Assembly (NCBI GenBank): GCA_016218915.1
Contig: JACRCQ010000005.1
Coordinates: 1 to 64,000 of the forward strand
Source of the DNA: Deltaproteobacteria bacterium
GTDB taxonomy: Bacteria; Myxococcota_A; Polyangia; Polyangiales; Polyangiaceae
Reading direction: 5' to 3'
DNA length: 64,000 nucleotides
Shown: positions 49,538 to 59,116 of the stretch, piece after piece
Layout of the letters: every line of letters starts with the position of its first letter
Position numbering within the stretch: position 1 is the first letter of the stretch
The notes under the pieces: model-generated
Seen by the model: only the letters and a program-made list of their open reading frames with translations
Database searches by the model: none
What the model was told of the DNA's origin: nothing
Program-made: the position numbers and the translations under genes

Positions 49538-52516
49538 ATGCGCAGGTCCGTGTTGGTCGCTCCCGTGGCTGCCAGTGCTCTTGTGGCAGCTTTGTCCTGT
49601 GGTCGAACGCCGCCTCCGGCCGTGCGCGCCGCTCCGCTTCCGCCACCGCCGCCCGCTGCATCTGTTCCACCTCCCGCGCTTGCTACCTACGTGCTTTCTG
49701 CACGTGCAATGAGCAACCAGCCGCTCGCGCCTCGTGAGCCTGACGAGGACGGTGGCATCCTGCTCGCAGGGATGCGCATTGCATTGCGCCCGGCTGGAGC
49801 AGCGCTCGCGACGGACGTGGCAGAGCCCTACTTGACCGGCGGGGAGCGCATTCCCGCGGGGTGGGGAGGAGGATTCCTGTTCTGGAGCCAGAACGCGGTC
49901 TATGCCTCCCGGACGTTTCTGGCAGAGCTTCGCCCGGTCATTGGAACGCGCGGGCGTGTGGCGTCGGTTTCATTTGGTCCTTCGTTTGCCCTGGTTCGGC
50001 AATCCGATGGGGACCGGTGGGTATGGGACCCGGCCGTTGGGGGGAGAGGGAAGCTGACGCCCGCGGGCCTGGTCGACATCGCCTCTGTACCCGACGGAAG
50101 GGTTGCAGCGGTGCTCGAAGGAGGCAGGCTGGCCACGAGCGTGGATGGCGGCAAGACGTGGAAGGATTCCACCTCGCGCGCACAGCCGTGGCCTTCGAGC
50201 CTCCAGGCTGCGCCGGACGGAGTCTGGATTGGTCTCGGCTCCGCGGCGGCGCTGCGGCTGGAGAAGGACGGAACGCTGTCGGAGTTCACAGCGCTGCCCA
50301 AGAAGCCTGATGCGCGAGAGGCGACCAAGGATGCGCGCTGGACCTTGCCGGAGTCGCCGATCGAGCGAGCCTTTCGGAGGGGAGTGCCCATCGACGACCG
50401 CAGCGCGTGGGTGGAAGCGGCAGGCGCGATGGCGCGTGTCGACCTGCGATCCGGTGCGATTCTGGACATGACGCGACGTGTTCTTCCCACGGACATGAGC
50501 TGCGAGTCGATGAGGATGGGCGCCGAGATCGTCACTGCATGCCAGGGACAGCACGGGCGCATCGTGGCTGCCAGCGCGGCTTCGGGAGAGCCGGTCATCG
50601 AGAAGACGTTCGAGGCTGTGGGGCGGTTCTCGTCCGGCGGCTCCACGCTGGTGTTCGAGGGGCCGTGCACCGGGAGCACGCCGGCTCCTGGGGTGATCTG
50701 CGTTCGACGCGCCGGAGCCTGGAGCGAGCTGGATGCGCGCGCAGGCTTCTCGGAAGCGGATGCCGGCAACGCAAAGCTCGAGGTGACCCGCTGGGTCCCC
50801 GGCGAGGAACAAGGCGCCATCGGCATCGTCGTGCGACCCGTGTTCGGGTTCTTGCACGCTCGCACGGGTGCTTTCGTGGATTGCGTGAAGGACTGCAAGG
50901 CGCAGCACGCCGACGGGCTGAACTCCCGCGCGCACGACGACGTGATCGATCGCACCTGGGTGGCGACGAGCCATGGCACCTTGCGCGGTTGGACGCGCGA
51001 CGGCTCGGTCACCGTGATGCTCGACGGAACGGTGATTCCCTCTGCCTACCACTGGAGTGGATTGCGCGGCGTGTCGGCCATGGGGCTCGCCTGGGACCGG
51101 GATGGTCGTGTCTGGCAGTCCGAGGATCGGGGCGAGACGTGGAGGGAGGTCCTGGGGCCGCCGTGGCTGGACAACTCGCGTGATCCCTTGGAGTGCTCCG
51201 AGGTCGGCTGCATCCTCGGACCCTGGCTCAGGGTGGGGTGGAACGCAGAGCGTCCGGTCGTGCGCAACAAGCCTGCGGTGGTCCGCGCCCCTGCGCTGGC
51301 GAGGATGACGCCGGTTCCGACGCTGACATGCGTGGGCACTGGAGAGGTGCAATCGTCCGTGGCGAATCCAGGCGACAACCCGACGGTGCAGAACGAGGCC
51401 GGCCTTGGTGCCCGTCTATTCTCCAGGCTTCAGGGGCAGAGATCGGTCTTTCGAACGGCCTTCGGGCTGGGGCCGCTGCACCCGGTGATCTCGACCGACT
51501 CGACGGCATTCGGCTTGAGCGCGCTGCTCCACGCTCGCGTTCCTGAGGTGCTGGACGGTCCGAACGGACCTGCGCCTGCTGGCCAGGGCGAGCTCGAGAA
51601 CGTGTACACGTGGTGGTACGCAGAGCCGTTCGAGCCTACGATCACCGTGCGGACTGCCACGATGCGCCTGCGTCAGATGGCCGAGGCTGCAGGTGTGTTT
51701 CGTCCTGCGCTGCTGACCTTGAATTCCGACTCGGATCGCCCGGGCGTGCCGGTCCTGTCTTCGACGCCGGGAAAGGCCGAAGGGCTGCTGCTCGGGCTCG
51801 AAGGCGGGATCTGGTCGTGGGCTCGTCACGGGCGCAAGCGCGCCCTGGAAATCCTCACGTTGGGAGCTGAGCAGCCGGATCCAGGTGAGGTGATCAGCGC
51901 AGTGGCGACTGGAGACGATCGCGTGGCGATCCTGTCCGTGCCATCGGAAGGATCGGTGCGGGTGCTGGAGCTGGAGCAGGGCAAGGCGCGGATGTTGTTC
52001 TTCATCCCGCCTCCGCCGAGGCGCGAGCAGTATCCGGCGAACGCCGACGCGCTGGCGATTGACGCAAAGGGCGATCTCGGCGTGCTTCGGATTCCTTCTG
52101 GAACCGAGCCTTCGACGCGCGAGGATCCGGCGTTGCTGATGCGAGCCTCAGGAGCGCCGATCGAGCTGGCGCCGTGGTCCACGCTGACCACGGCGGACGC
52201 AGCGGAGTGTGTGAACGACGCGGCCGGGTACCGGGCGATCGTGCAGACGCAGCGCGCCTGGCTTGACGTGCGAAACGCGAACGCTCCGGTGCAGGACACG
52301 CGCGGGATGCTCGCCATGGTTCGATGGGGCGCGACACGTGTCTGCCTGGAGGCGGTGATGGTGGGAGCCGATCAGGTCGACGTCCGGGGCAACCAGATTC
52401 CGACACAGTATCTTGCGAAGTTCGCGGGCAAATTGTCGGCAACTCGTTTTGCGCTCGTGCAGGGCACCGAGTACCGATCGAACCAGACGTGCCGCCTGCA
52501 ATCCGCAAAGCCGTGA
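49538..52516 (+). CDS. Large lipoprotein with Asp-box/BNR-like propeller segments
   Basis: This encodes 992 residues. The lipobox is ALSC (Cys21), followed by a Pro/Ala linker to about residue 50. Two Asp-box-like elements are visible, TSVDGGKTWKDST and QSEDRGETWREV, as in sialidase/photosystem-stability-factor propellers. Other strand repeats point to one or more beta-propellers. Paired cysteines occur (MSCESM, GPCTGS, DCVKDCK, ECSEVGC). No catalytic residues of sialidases (Arg triad) can be assigned, so binding is more likely than hydrolysis. The next gene, on the same strand, has a separate promoter. Confidence 0.82.
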   Translation: MRRSVLVAPVAASALVAALSCGRTPPPAVRAAPLPPPPPAASVPPPALATYVLSARAMSNQPLAPREPDEDGGILLAGMRIALRPAGAALATDVAEPYLTGGERIPAGWGGGFLFWSQNAVYASRTFLAELRPVIGTRGRVASVSFGPSFALVRQSDGDRWVWDPAVGGRGKLTPAGLVDIASVPDGRVAAVLEGGRLATSVDGGKTWKDSTSRAQPWPSSLQAAPDGVWIGLGSAAALRLEKDGTLSEFTALPKKPDAREATKDARWTLPESPIERAFRRGVPIDDRSAWVEAAGAMARVDLRSGAILDMTRRVLPTDMSCESMRMGAEIVTACQGQHGRIVAASAASGEPVIEKTFEAVGRFSSGGSTLVFEGPCTGSTPAPGVICVRRAGAWSELDARAGFSEADAGNAKLEVTRWVPGEEQGAIGIVVRPVFGFLHARTGAFVDCVKDCKAQHADGLNSRAHDDVIDRTWVATSHGTLRGWTRDGSVTVMLDGTVIPSAYHWSGLRGVSAMGLAWDRDGRVWQSEDRGETWREVLGPPWLDNSRDPLECSEVGCILGPWLRVGWNAERPVVRNKPAVVRAPALARMTPVPTLTCVGTGEVQSSVANPGDNPTVQNEAGLGARLFSRLQGQRSVFRTAFGLGPLHPVISTDSTAFGLSALLHARVPEVLDGPNGPAPAGQGELENVYTWWYAEPFEPTITVRTATMRLRQMAEAAGVFRPALLTLNSDSDRPGVPVLSSTPGKAEGLLLGLEGGIWSWARHGRKRALEILTLGAEQPDPGEVISAVATGDDRVAILSVPSEGSVRVLELEQGKARMLFFIPPPPRREQYPANADALAIDAKGDLGVLRIPSGTEPSTREDPALLMRASGAPIELAPWSTLTTADAAECVNDAAGYRAIVQTQRAWLDVRNANAPVQDTRGMLAMVRWGATRVCLEAVMVGADQVDVRGNQIPTQYLAKFAGKLSATRFALVQGTEYRSNQTCRLQSAKP

Positions 52517-52554
52517 ACGCATGACACCTGATGCACTGCGTTCGGGCAGTCTCG

Positions 52555-52581
52555 TTGACACCTTCGTCCTGTCGCGATAAT
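52555..52581 (+). promoter_or_regulatory. Candidate sigma-70-type promoter of the kinase-ATPase gene
   Basis: A perfect TTGACA (52555-52560) and GATAAT (52576-52581; 5 of 6) are separated by 15 bp, or 16-17 bp if the -10 is read one or two bases later. The start codon is about 24 nt downstream. Confidence 0.55.
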
Positions 52582-52607
52582 TCAAGATCTGATCCGAGAA
52601 TGAGGTG

Positions 52608-55600
52608 ATGGACGCACTCGGCAGTCGCCCCGACGCGCTTCGGGACTCGAAGCGTTTCCGTATCCTGGGTTGCCTGGGAGAAGGAGGCATGGGCGTCGTC
52701 TACGAGGCGTTCGACGCGGAGCAGAACGCCCGGGTCGCGCTCAAGATGCTGCGGGCACTCTCGCCCGAGCACGTCATCCGCCTCAAGCGCGAGTTCCGAG
52801 CGCTGCAGGACCTTCGACACCCGAACCTCGTGAGCCTCGGGGAGCTGATCGAAGACAACGGTGAGCTGTTCCTGACCATGGAGCTGGTGACAGGCTCCAA
52901 CTTCCACGACTACGTGCGCACCCGTTCGCGCTGGGTGATCGATTCGCAGCTGCCTGCGATCGGACAAGTGCTCGACGGCCTCAAGGGATCGGACCACGAC
53001 ACGATGAAGGTCCCGGTCCACGTGACCCGGCCACGCAGGCGCGAGAGCAGCAGCGGAAGCGGCGAGCGTGTGCGCGTCGTGTCTGCAGGCTCCGCGACTC
53101 CGGATCAGCCCGAGACGCTGGCTGCGCCGTTGCCGGTCGCTGAGCCCCTCGTGTGCGGATTCGACGAGGAGCGACTGCGGAGCGCGCTCGCACAGCTTTC
53201 CTCCGCGCTCATCGCCCTTCACCAGGCCGGAAAAGTCCATCGCGACATCAAGCCTTCCAATGTGCTCGTGACCGTGGCCGGCAGGGTCGTGATCCTCGAT
53301 CTCGGTCTGGTCACCGAAATCCAGGCGCAGACCGGTGTGACCGAGCGAAATGTGGTGGGCACTGCGGCCTACATGGCGCCTGAGCAAGCGGCGTCCAAGC
53401 CCGTGGGCCCTGAGGCGGACTGGTACAGCGTGGGCGTGATGCTGTACGAAGCGCTGGTGGGCGAGCTGCCGCACGACGGACCTGCGCTCAAGATGCTCAT
53501 CGACAAGCAGCGCGATGAGCCGGTGCCGCCGTCGAAACGCGTGCCAGGTGTTCCGCCTGACCTCGAATCGCTCTGCATGGAGCTTCTCAGCTTCGAGCCT
53601 GCGTCGCGCCCCTCCGGCCCTGCGATCCTGCAGCGCATCGGTGCGAGAAACGACGCCTCGCTGCCGCTGCGCAGCTCGTCGAGCCATGCGGGCGGCCCTC
53701 CGTTCGTCGGAAGGACCAAGGAGCTGAAGCTGCTGCACGAGGCGTTTGACGACACGCGGTCAGGCGAGCCGGTGGCCGCCTACGTGTACGGCGAATCGGG
53801 CATGGGCAAGAGCGTGATGGCGCGGCGGTTCCTCAACGAGCTGACCACGCGCAGCCCAGACACAGTGGTGCTGTTCGGCCGATGCTACGAGCGCGAGGCA
53901 GTGCCGTTCAAAGCGGTGGACGGCATCCTCGAATCTCTGTCGGGGTACATGCAGCGGCTGTCGTCCACCGAAGCTGCGGCCCTGGTTCCGCGCAAAGCAG
54001 GTCTCTTGCCCCTCGCATTCCCGGTCTTGCGTCGGGTCGAAGTGCTCGCCGAAGCGCCGCACGTCGCAATCGCGGATCCGCAGGAGATGCGCGCCCGGGT
54101 TTTTGCTGCGCTACGCGAGCTGTTCTCCCTGCTGTGCGAACGACACCCGGTCGTGCTCAGCATCGACGACTTCCAGTGGACCGACAGCGACTCGGTGGCG
54201 CTGCTCAGCGAGCTGCTTCGCCCGCCAGAAGCCCCTCCGCTGCTCTTGATCGTCACGTGGCGGACCGCGGTCGAGAGCCCCAAGAGCACGCGGTTTCCGA
54301 TCCCCAATCTTCCCGGCGAAGTGCGGCACGTGCATCTCGGTCCGCTTCACGACGGCGAAGCCCGGGATCTTGCGCGCAAGCTGGCGCGCAGCGCAGGCGG
54401 GGGCGAGCTGAGCGGCGACACGTGGGATTCGATCGTGCAGGAAGCAGGCGGTCACCCCCTGTTCATCGACGAGCTGGTGCGTCACGTGGTCCTGGGCGGC
54501 GGCGTGCCCATGCTCCGCATGGAGGAGCCAGCGCGCGTCCGACTGGATGAGGCTCTGTGGACCCGGATCTCGAATCTCGACGAGCCGGTGCGAAAGGCTT
54601 TGGAAGCCGTCGCAATCGCGGGTTTCCCCATCTCCCAGGAGGTCGCTGCGAACGCGGTCGAGATCCCGGTGGCCGAGTTCAGCCGTCACGCCTCCTATCT
54701 TCGCGTGGCAAACCTGGTGATCACGACCGGCCCGCGGCGTGCCGACACCATCGAGCCGTTCCATGATCGGGTCCGGGAAGCGATCGTTTCCAATCTGTCC
54801 GCAGATGCGCGTCAGGCCTGGCACAAGAGATACTCGCGGGCGCTGCTGACCATGCCCGGCGCAGATCCAGAGGCCCTCGCGGTGCATCTGCAGGGGGCGG
54901 GGGACCTCGAGAATGCGGCGAAGTACGCCACCAAGGCTGCGGACCGCGCTGCCGAGGCCCTCGCGTTCGATCGCGCTGCCCAGCTGTATCGAACCGCCCT
55001 CGAGCTCGGCGCCCCATCGTCGGCGGATCGGCGCTCTCTTCTCGGACGCCTCGGCGATGCGCTGTCGAACTCCGGACGCGGGACCGAAGCGGCCGAAGCG
55101 TACCTGCAGGGGATCGAGGGAGCCTCGCGCGCCGACGGCCTGGACCTTCGTCGAAAGGCAGCGGAGCAGCTGTTGCGCAGCGGCCGGATCGACCAGGGAA
55201 TGGATCTGCTCCGACAGGTTCTCGAAGGGATTGGCGAGCCCTATCCCAAGACTCCTGCCCAGGCCATGGCCTCGCTGCTGCTGCGTCGCGCCGAGATCCG
55301 GATACGGGGGCTCGGGTTCCGGGAGCGTGAGGTCAGCCAGATCTCTTCTGCGGACTTGACCCGCATCGACGTCTGCTGCTCCATTGCCGCGCTGGTTGGC
55401 GTGGTGGACACGATCAGCGGGGCGCTCTTTCAGACACGCAGCCTGCTGCTCGCCCTTCGCGCTGGCGAGCCCACGCGCATCGCGCGCGCGCTGGCAGCCG
55501 AGATGGGCTACTCGTGCGTCGGCGGCAGCAAGACCGCCAAGCGCACAGCCGAGCTGACGCGCATGGGAACCAACCTGGCGGCCAGGACAGGCAACGTAAA

Positions 55601-56588
55601 CGCGATGGCGACCGTGCGCATGGCTGACGCGCTCGCCTGCTATCTGCTGGGACGCTTCCGGGAAGGGCTGGTCAAGGCCGAGGAAGCAGAAGCGATGTTC
55701 CGCGCGCATTGCACCGGGGTTTTCTGGGAGCTGAGCACCACGGTGTTCATCGCCACCGGCTCGCTCGCCTATCTGGGCGAGGTCAAGGAGCTGAGCGCGC
55801 GCGTGTTCCGTGCGTGGCGCGAAGCCCAGGAGCGAGGCGACCTGTACGCGGCTCTCAACGTCGCAAGCGGCTTCCAGAACATCGCCTGGCTCGCCCTGGA
55901 TTCGCCTGAAGAAGCGCGCAGAGTGACGGATACCGCGATCCACCAATGGTCGCAGAGCGGCGTGCACCTGCAGCACTACAACGACATGTTCGCGCAGGCG
56001 AACATCGACCTGTACGAAGGCAATGCCCGGCGCGCGCACCAACGCGTGGTCGACGCATGGCCGATCGCCGAGCGCGCCCATCTCCTCGAATTCCAGCAGA
56101 ATCGCGTGGAGATGCACGACCTGCTCGGCCGGTCCGCCATGTGCATCGCAGGCTCGAGCCGTCTGGAACGCAAACGATTCCTTCGCACCCTCGAAGAATC
56201 GATCCAACAGGTGCGTAGCGAGGAGATGTTCTGGTCCAACCCGATGGCCGATCGGCTGGAGGCAGGGCTGGCTCTGCTGCACAGCGAGCGTCAGCGTGCG
56301 CTGTCGTTGTTCCAGAAGGCCGAAGAGGGCTTTGCGCGTGCCGAGATGGGGTTGTTCGCGGCGGCAGCCAAGAGGCAGAGAGGAAAGCTGCTCGGAGGCA
56401 AGGCGGGCACGGACATCGTGCAGGAGGCAGATGCCTGGATGAAGGGGCAGGGAATCCGCAACCCGGAAGCCATGTGCTTCATGCTGTGCCCTGACCCCAA
56501 TTCCGCTCCGCCCCCGTCGTCTTCGCGCTCTGTCCCGCGCTCCCAGGCCAACCCCCTGTCCCGCCCGACCACCAAGCCCCCAAAGTAG
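52608..56588 (+). CDS. Ser/Thr kinase-AAA ATPase-TPR fusion protein
   Basis: This encodes 1326 residues, all soluble. The kinase domain (about 17-350) has the glycine loop LGEGGMGVV, Lys46, HRDIKPSN with Asp213, DLG in place of DFG (Asp231) and AAYMAPEQ. It carries an insert of about 95 residues between the hinge and the catalytic loop. Next is a STAND/AAA ATPase module with Walker A GESGMGKS (395-402) and Walker B VLSIDDFQW (about 516-524). The last about 600 residues are helical TPR-like repeats. It resembles PknK-type receptors that sense a ligand through the TPR part. A GTG 3 nt upstream is an alternative start. The epimerase gene follows after 9 nt. Confidence 0.93.
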   Translation: MDALGSRPDALRDSKRFRILGCLGEGGMGVVYEAFDAEQNARVALKMLRALSPEHVIRLKREFRALQDLRHPNLVSLGELIEDNGELFLTMELVTGSNFHDYVRTRSRWVIDSQLPAIGQVLDGLKGSDHDTMKVPVHVTRPRRRESSSGSGERVRVVSAGSATPDQPETLAAPLPVAEPLVCGFDEERLRSALAQLSSALIALHQAGKVHRDIKPSNVLVTVAGRVVILDLGLVTEIQAQTGVTERNVVGTAAYMAPEQAASKPVGPEADWYSVGVMLYEALVGELPHDGPALKMLIDKQRDEPVPPSKRVPGVPPDLESLCMELLSFEPASRPSGPAILQRIGARNDASLPLRSSSSHAGGPPFVGRTKELKLLHEAFDDTRSGEPVAAYVYGESGMGKSVMARRFLNELTTRSPDTVVLFGRCYEREAVPFKAVDGILESLSGYMQRLSSTEAAALVPRKAGLLPLAFPVLRRVEVLAEAPHVAIADPQEMRARVFAALRELFSLLCERHPVVLSIDDFQWTDSDSVALLSELLRPPEAPPLLLIVTWRTAVESPKSTRFPIPNLPGEVRHVHLGPLHDGEARDLARKLARSAGGGELSGDTWDSIVQEAGGHPLFIDELVRHVVLGGGVPMLRMEEPARVRLDEALWTRISNLDEPVRKALEAVAIAGFPISQEVAANAVEIPVAEFSRHASYLRVANLVITTGPRRADTIEPFHDRVREAIVSNLSADARQAWHKRYSRALLTMPGADPEALAVHLQGAGDLENAAKYATKAADRAAEALAFDRAAQLYRTALELGAPSSADRRSLLGRLGDALSNSGRGTEAAEAYLQGIEGASRADGLDLRRKAAEQLLRSGRIDQGMDLLRQVLEGIGEPYPKTPAQAMASLLLRRAEIRIRGLGFREREVSQISSADLTRIDVCCSIAALVGVVDTISGALFQTRSLLLALRAGEPTRIARALAAEMGYSCVGGSKTAKRTAELTRMGTNLAARTGNVNAMATVRMADALACYLLGRFREGLVKAEEAEAMFRAHCTGVFWELSTTVFIATGSLAYLGEVKELSARVFRAWREAQERGDLYAALNVASGFQNIAWLALDSPEEARRVTDTAIHQWSQSGVHLQHYNDMFAQANIDLYEGNARRAHQRVVDAWPIAERAHLLEFQQNRVEMHDLLGRSAMCIAGSSRLERKRFLRTLEESIQQVRSEEMFWSNPMADRLEAGLALLHSERQRALSLFQKAEEGFARAEMGLFAAAAKRQRGKLLGGKAGTDIVQEADAWMKGQGIRNPEAMCFMLCPDPNSAPPPSSSRSVPRSQANPLSRPTTKPPK

Positions 56589-56597
56589 GCGATCCGG

Positions 56598-57506
56598 ATG
56601 CCGCCTGGAGCTGACCGGTCGAACGTGCTCGTCACGGGCTCCGAGGGGCTGATCGGCTCTGCCCTGGCGCGCGCACTGGCCTCTTCAGGCTGGACCGTGC
56701 GTCGATGCGACCTTTCATGCGCCGGGACCGATCGCGTGGACGTCACCGATGCCGCGCGACTCTTGGCCCATGCGCACGGGTGCGTCGGGATCGTGCACCT
56801 TGCCGCAGTATCTCGCGTGGCGTGGGGCGAGCAGCGTCCAGAGGAGTGCTGGCGCACCAACGTCGGAGGCTCGGCCAACGCGCTTCAGTGCGCGCTGAGC
56901 TTGCCGCAATCGCCCTGGGTCATCCTGGCGAGCAGCCGCGAGGTATACGGCCAAGCAGAGCAACTACCTGCCCATGAGGAAACACCGCTGGCGCCGCTCA
57001 ATGTGTATGGGCGCGCCAAGGTTGAGGCAGAGCGGCAATGCTGGCTGGCGCGCGATGCTGGTGCCAGGGTGGCCGTCCTGCGTCTGTCCAACGTCTACGG
57101 CAGCCTCCAGGACCATTCCGATCGGGTGATTCCAGCGTTTGCAAGGGCTGCTGCCTTCGGCGGGGTGCTTCGCCTCGACGGGCCAGACTGCCAGTTCGAC
57201 TTCACGCACGTGGACGATGCGGTGGACGGGATTGTCGCGACGATTCGGGCTCTGGAAGGCGGAGAGCGCGACCTTCCTCCCATCCATCTGGTGACGGGCC
57301 GGGCAACGAGCCTGCGTGAGCTCGCGGCCATGGCGATTGCGAGCGGAGCAGGCAAGACCGAGGTACAAGAGGGGGAGCGGCGTGACTACGACGTGTCGCG
57401 GTTCTGGGGAGATCCATCGAGAGCGCGACGTCTGCTCGGATGGCAGGCCAAGGTGGGAATCGAGCAGGGTGTGCGCGCGATGGTGGAGGGATTCGCTAGG
57501 CAGTAG
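56598..57506 (+). CDS. NAD(P)-dependent sugar epimerase/dehydratase (SDR family)
   Basis: This encodes 302 residues of the extended SDR family. The cofactor loop is VTGSEGLIGSAL (GxxGxxG, about 12-22), with HLAAVSRV (about 67-74), a Ser in LASSREVYG and the catalytic Tyr-Lys in VYGRAKVEAE (YxxxK). FDFTHVDDAVDGI is the substrate-side block common to UDP-glucose 4-epimerases. It should modify a nucleotide sugar, possibly for cell-surface polysaccharide. It follows the kinase gene by 9 nt and converges with the next gene (9 nt), so it is probably expressed from the kinase promoter. Confidence 0.92.
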   Translation: MPPGADRSNVLVTGSEGLIGSALARALASSGWTVRRCDLSCAGTDRVDVTDAARLLAHAHGCVGIVHLAAVSRVAWGEQRPEECWRTNVGGSANALQCALSLPQSPWVILASSREVYGQAEQLPAHEETPLAPLNVYGRAKVEAERQCWLARDAGARVAVLRLSNVYGSLQDHSDRVIPAFARAAAFGGVLRLDGPDCQFDFTHVDDAVDGIVATIRALEGGERDLPPIHLVTGRATSLRELAAMAIASGAGKTEVQEGERRDYDVSRFWGDPSRARRLLGWQAKVGIEQGVRAMVEGFARQ

Positions 57507-57515
57507 AGGTGCGCC

Positions 57516-59015
57516 CTACAATCGCCCGTCCACGATACGCGTGATGATAGCGCGATAGTAGGTTGCCAGGAGCCGGTCCCGCTCTCTCCAGCTGCTGCCG
57601 CCGCTGTCGAGCTGTGCGGCAATGACGAACTCCCGTCCCCAGCCATCCACCGCGTGCATCTGCGGGTCGAGCACAGGGAAGCACGCGTACCCGACGTTCA
57701 CGAACTCGCCGCTGGTTCCCAGCCCGAGCTTGGAGAAGATGCGCCAGTGGCCCGAGCTTCGGTTTTCGATGTAGTCGATGTCGTGCCCGCTTTGCAGGTA
57801 GATCGCAGTGTCTGCGGACATCCCTCCCCACGGGCCGTACTTGGCCGAGCCTTCCGCCCCATAGAGCAGAACACGCAAATCGGCCCACTGGATGCCTGGC
57901 AGACGCTGGCTCGCCTCTTCCCGGTGCAACGCCAGGCGCTTGATCGCTTCTGCTTCGGTGTAGCTCGACAGGTGATTGGCTGGCCCGGTGGTGTTGTCTG
58001 GCGTGATGGTCACGCTGTCGGAATTGGGCTCCACGAACGCGTATCCCAGTGCAGGAGCCGCTGCGCCATAGTTGCCGCCAAACGTCTCTGTGCCTGGTCG
58101 CCCGAGCCACGTCTGGTGGATCAAATCGTTGGCCTTGGCCCGCCCTCCGATGTTGTGGAAGTACCTTCCCAGACCGTTCGAGCTGTAGGGGTCGTCGTCG
58201 TAGTTGTGCACGCTCGTGACCAGATCTCCGAGCGGAATCCCGTCCACCGATGCGGTCAGGCCGACCTTGTAGCTCGACTGCACACGCAGCGTGGAAGCCG
58301 CGTTCGCCACAGCCAGGAACTTGGTCGAGCTCCAGGGCTGGAAAGCCACGTCGTGGTTGCCATTGGAGAGATATCGATAGTGCGGAGTTCCGTTGACTCG
58401 TTTGATCAGGATGACCGCGACGTTCAACGTGTCGGGCACGATGCCTGCCAGCGCGGCAGCATCGACCACCACCGGAGCGGACGCTGGCGCATAGGTGACG
58501 GTTCCGCCGCCCTTGAGCTGCATGGTCGCAGAGGAATCCATGACCGGGCACGCCAGGTCACGATCCTCGAACGATGGATGCTTCTTTGCTTTGCAGAGGT
58601 CGTCGAGGAACTGGAAGTAGTCAGGATTGGTCAGCGCCTCAGGGCATGCAGCAGGAGGGTCCTGTCCTGGGTCTGGGATGGGGTCAGGCTGGTAGCCGCT
58701 GTCGGCAGCGTCCGGGCTGATCGGCGCGTCTGCCTGCGCGTCATCGGATGCATCGATCGCGTCGGGCGACGAGGCGTCTTGCTGCCCTCCGGTCCCTCCC
58801 GCGCCTGCCTGCGAGCCTCCTGCTCCGGCGGTCCCGCTGATCCCTGCAGCGCCAGCGGTTCCGGCGGTGCCACCCGCTCCGGCGGAGCCACTGCTGCCCG
58901 CAGACGCATCATTCGAGATGATCGGCGAGTATCCCGTGCGTTGGTCGTCGCTGCACGAAGTGGAAGAAACGGCGACAAGCAGGATGAACGCGGTTGGTGC
59001 ACGGACGAGGAGCAT
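57516..59015 (-). CDS. Serine-hydrolase-like (penicillin-recognising-type) lipoprotein
   Basis: This encodes 499 residues. The lipobox is STSC (Cys21), then a Gly/Ala/Asp linker to about residue 125. In the mature domain, FQPWSSTKFLAVANAAS has an SxxK motif (SSTK) in a hydrophobic helix, as in beta-lactamases and penicillin-binding proteins. A later SVHNYDD could be the SxN element and LGLGTSGEF the place of the KTG block. The similarity is partial and I cannot prove activity. TATCAT ends 6 nt before ATG 59015. It is convergent with the epimerase gene. Confidence 0.7.
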   Translation of the reverse strand: MLLVRAPTAFILLVAVSSTSCSDDQRTGYSPIISNDASAGSSGSAGAGGTAGTAGAAGISGTAGAGGSQAGAGGTGGQQDASSPDAIDASDDAQADAPISPDAADSGYQPDPIPDPGQDPPAACPEALTNPDYFQFLDDLCKAKKHPSFEDRDLACPVMDSSATMQLKGGGTVTYAPASAPVVVDAAALAGIVPDTLNVAVILIKRVNGTPHYRYLSNGNHDVAFQPWSSTKFLAVANAASTLRVQSSYKVGLTASVDGIPLGDLVTSVHNYDDDPYSSNGLGRYFHNIGGRAKANDLIHQTWLGRPGTETFGGNYGAAAPALGYAFVEPNSDSVTITPDNTTGPANHLSSYTEAEAIKRLALHREEASQRLPGIQWADLRVLLYGAEGSAKYGPWGGMSADTAIYLQSGHDIDYIENRSSGHWRIFSKLGLGTSGEFVNVGYACFPVLDPQMHAVDGWGREFVIAAQLDSGGSSWRERDRLLATYYRAIITRIVDGRL

Positions 59016-59021
59016 GCGCGG

Positions 59022-59027
59022 ATGATA
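59022..59027 (-). promoter_or_regulatory. -10-like box 6 nt before the start codon
   Basis: On the minus strand TATCAT (5 of 6 matches to TATAAT) is followed by CCGCGC and then ATG 59015. No clear -35 box and no Shine-Dalgarno are seen. Confidence 0.35.
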
Positions 59028-59116
59028 GCAGCTCAGACCCGGTTTCGCTGGTCTTGCCGTTTCCGTGGGCGTCGCCGTAGCCGGGAAGCGCCGGCACCCG
59101 AGCCCGTGCGTTTCAA

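Noticed and set aside
54111..56282. 723-codon minus-strand frame opposite the kinase-ATPase gene
   Set aside because: The plus strand has complete kinase and Walker motifs; the antisense frame shows none and has skewed composition.
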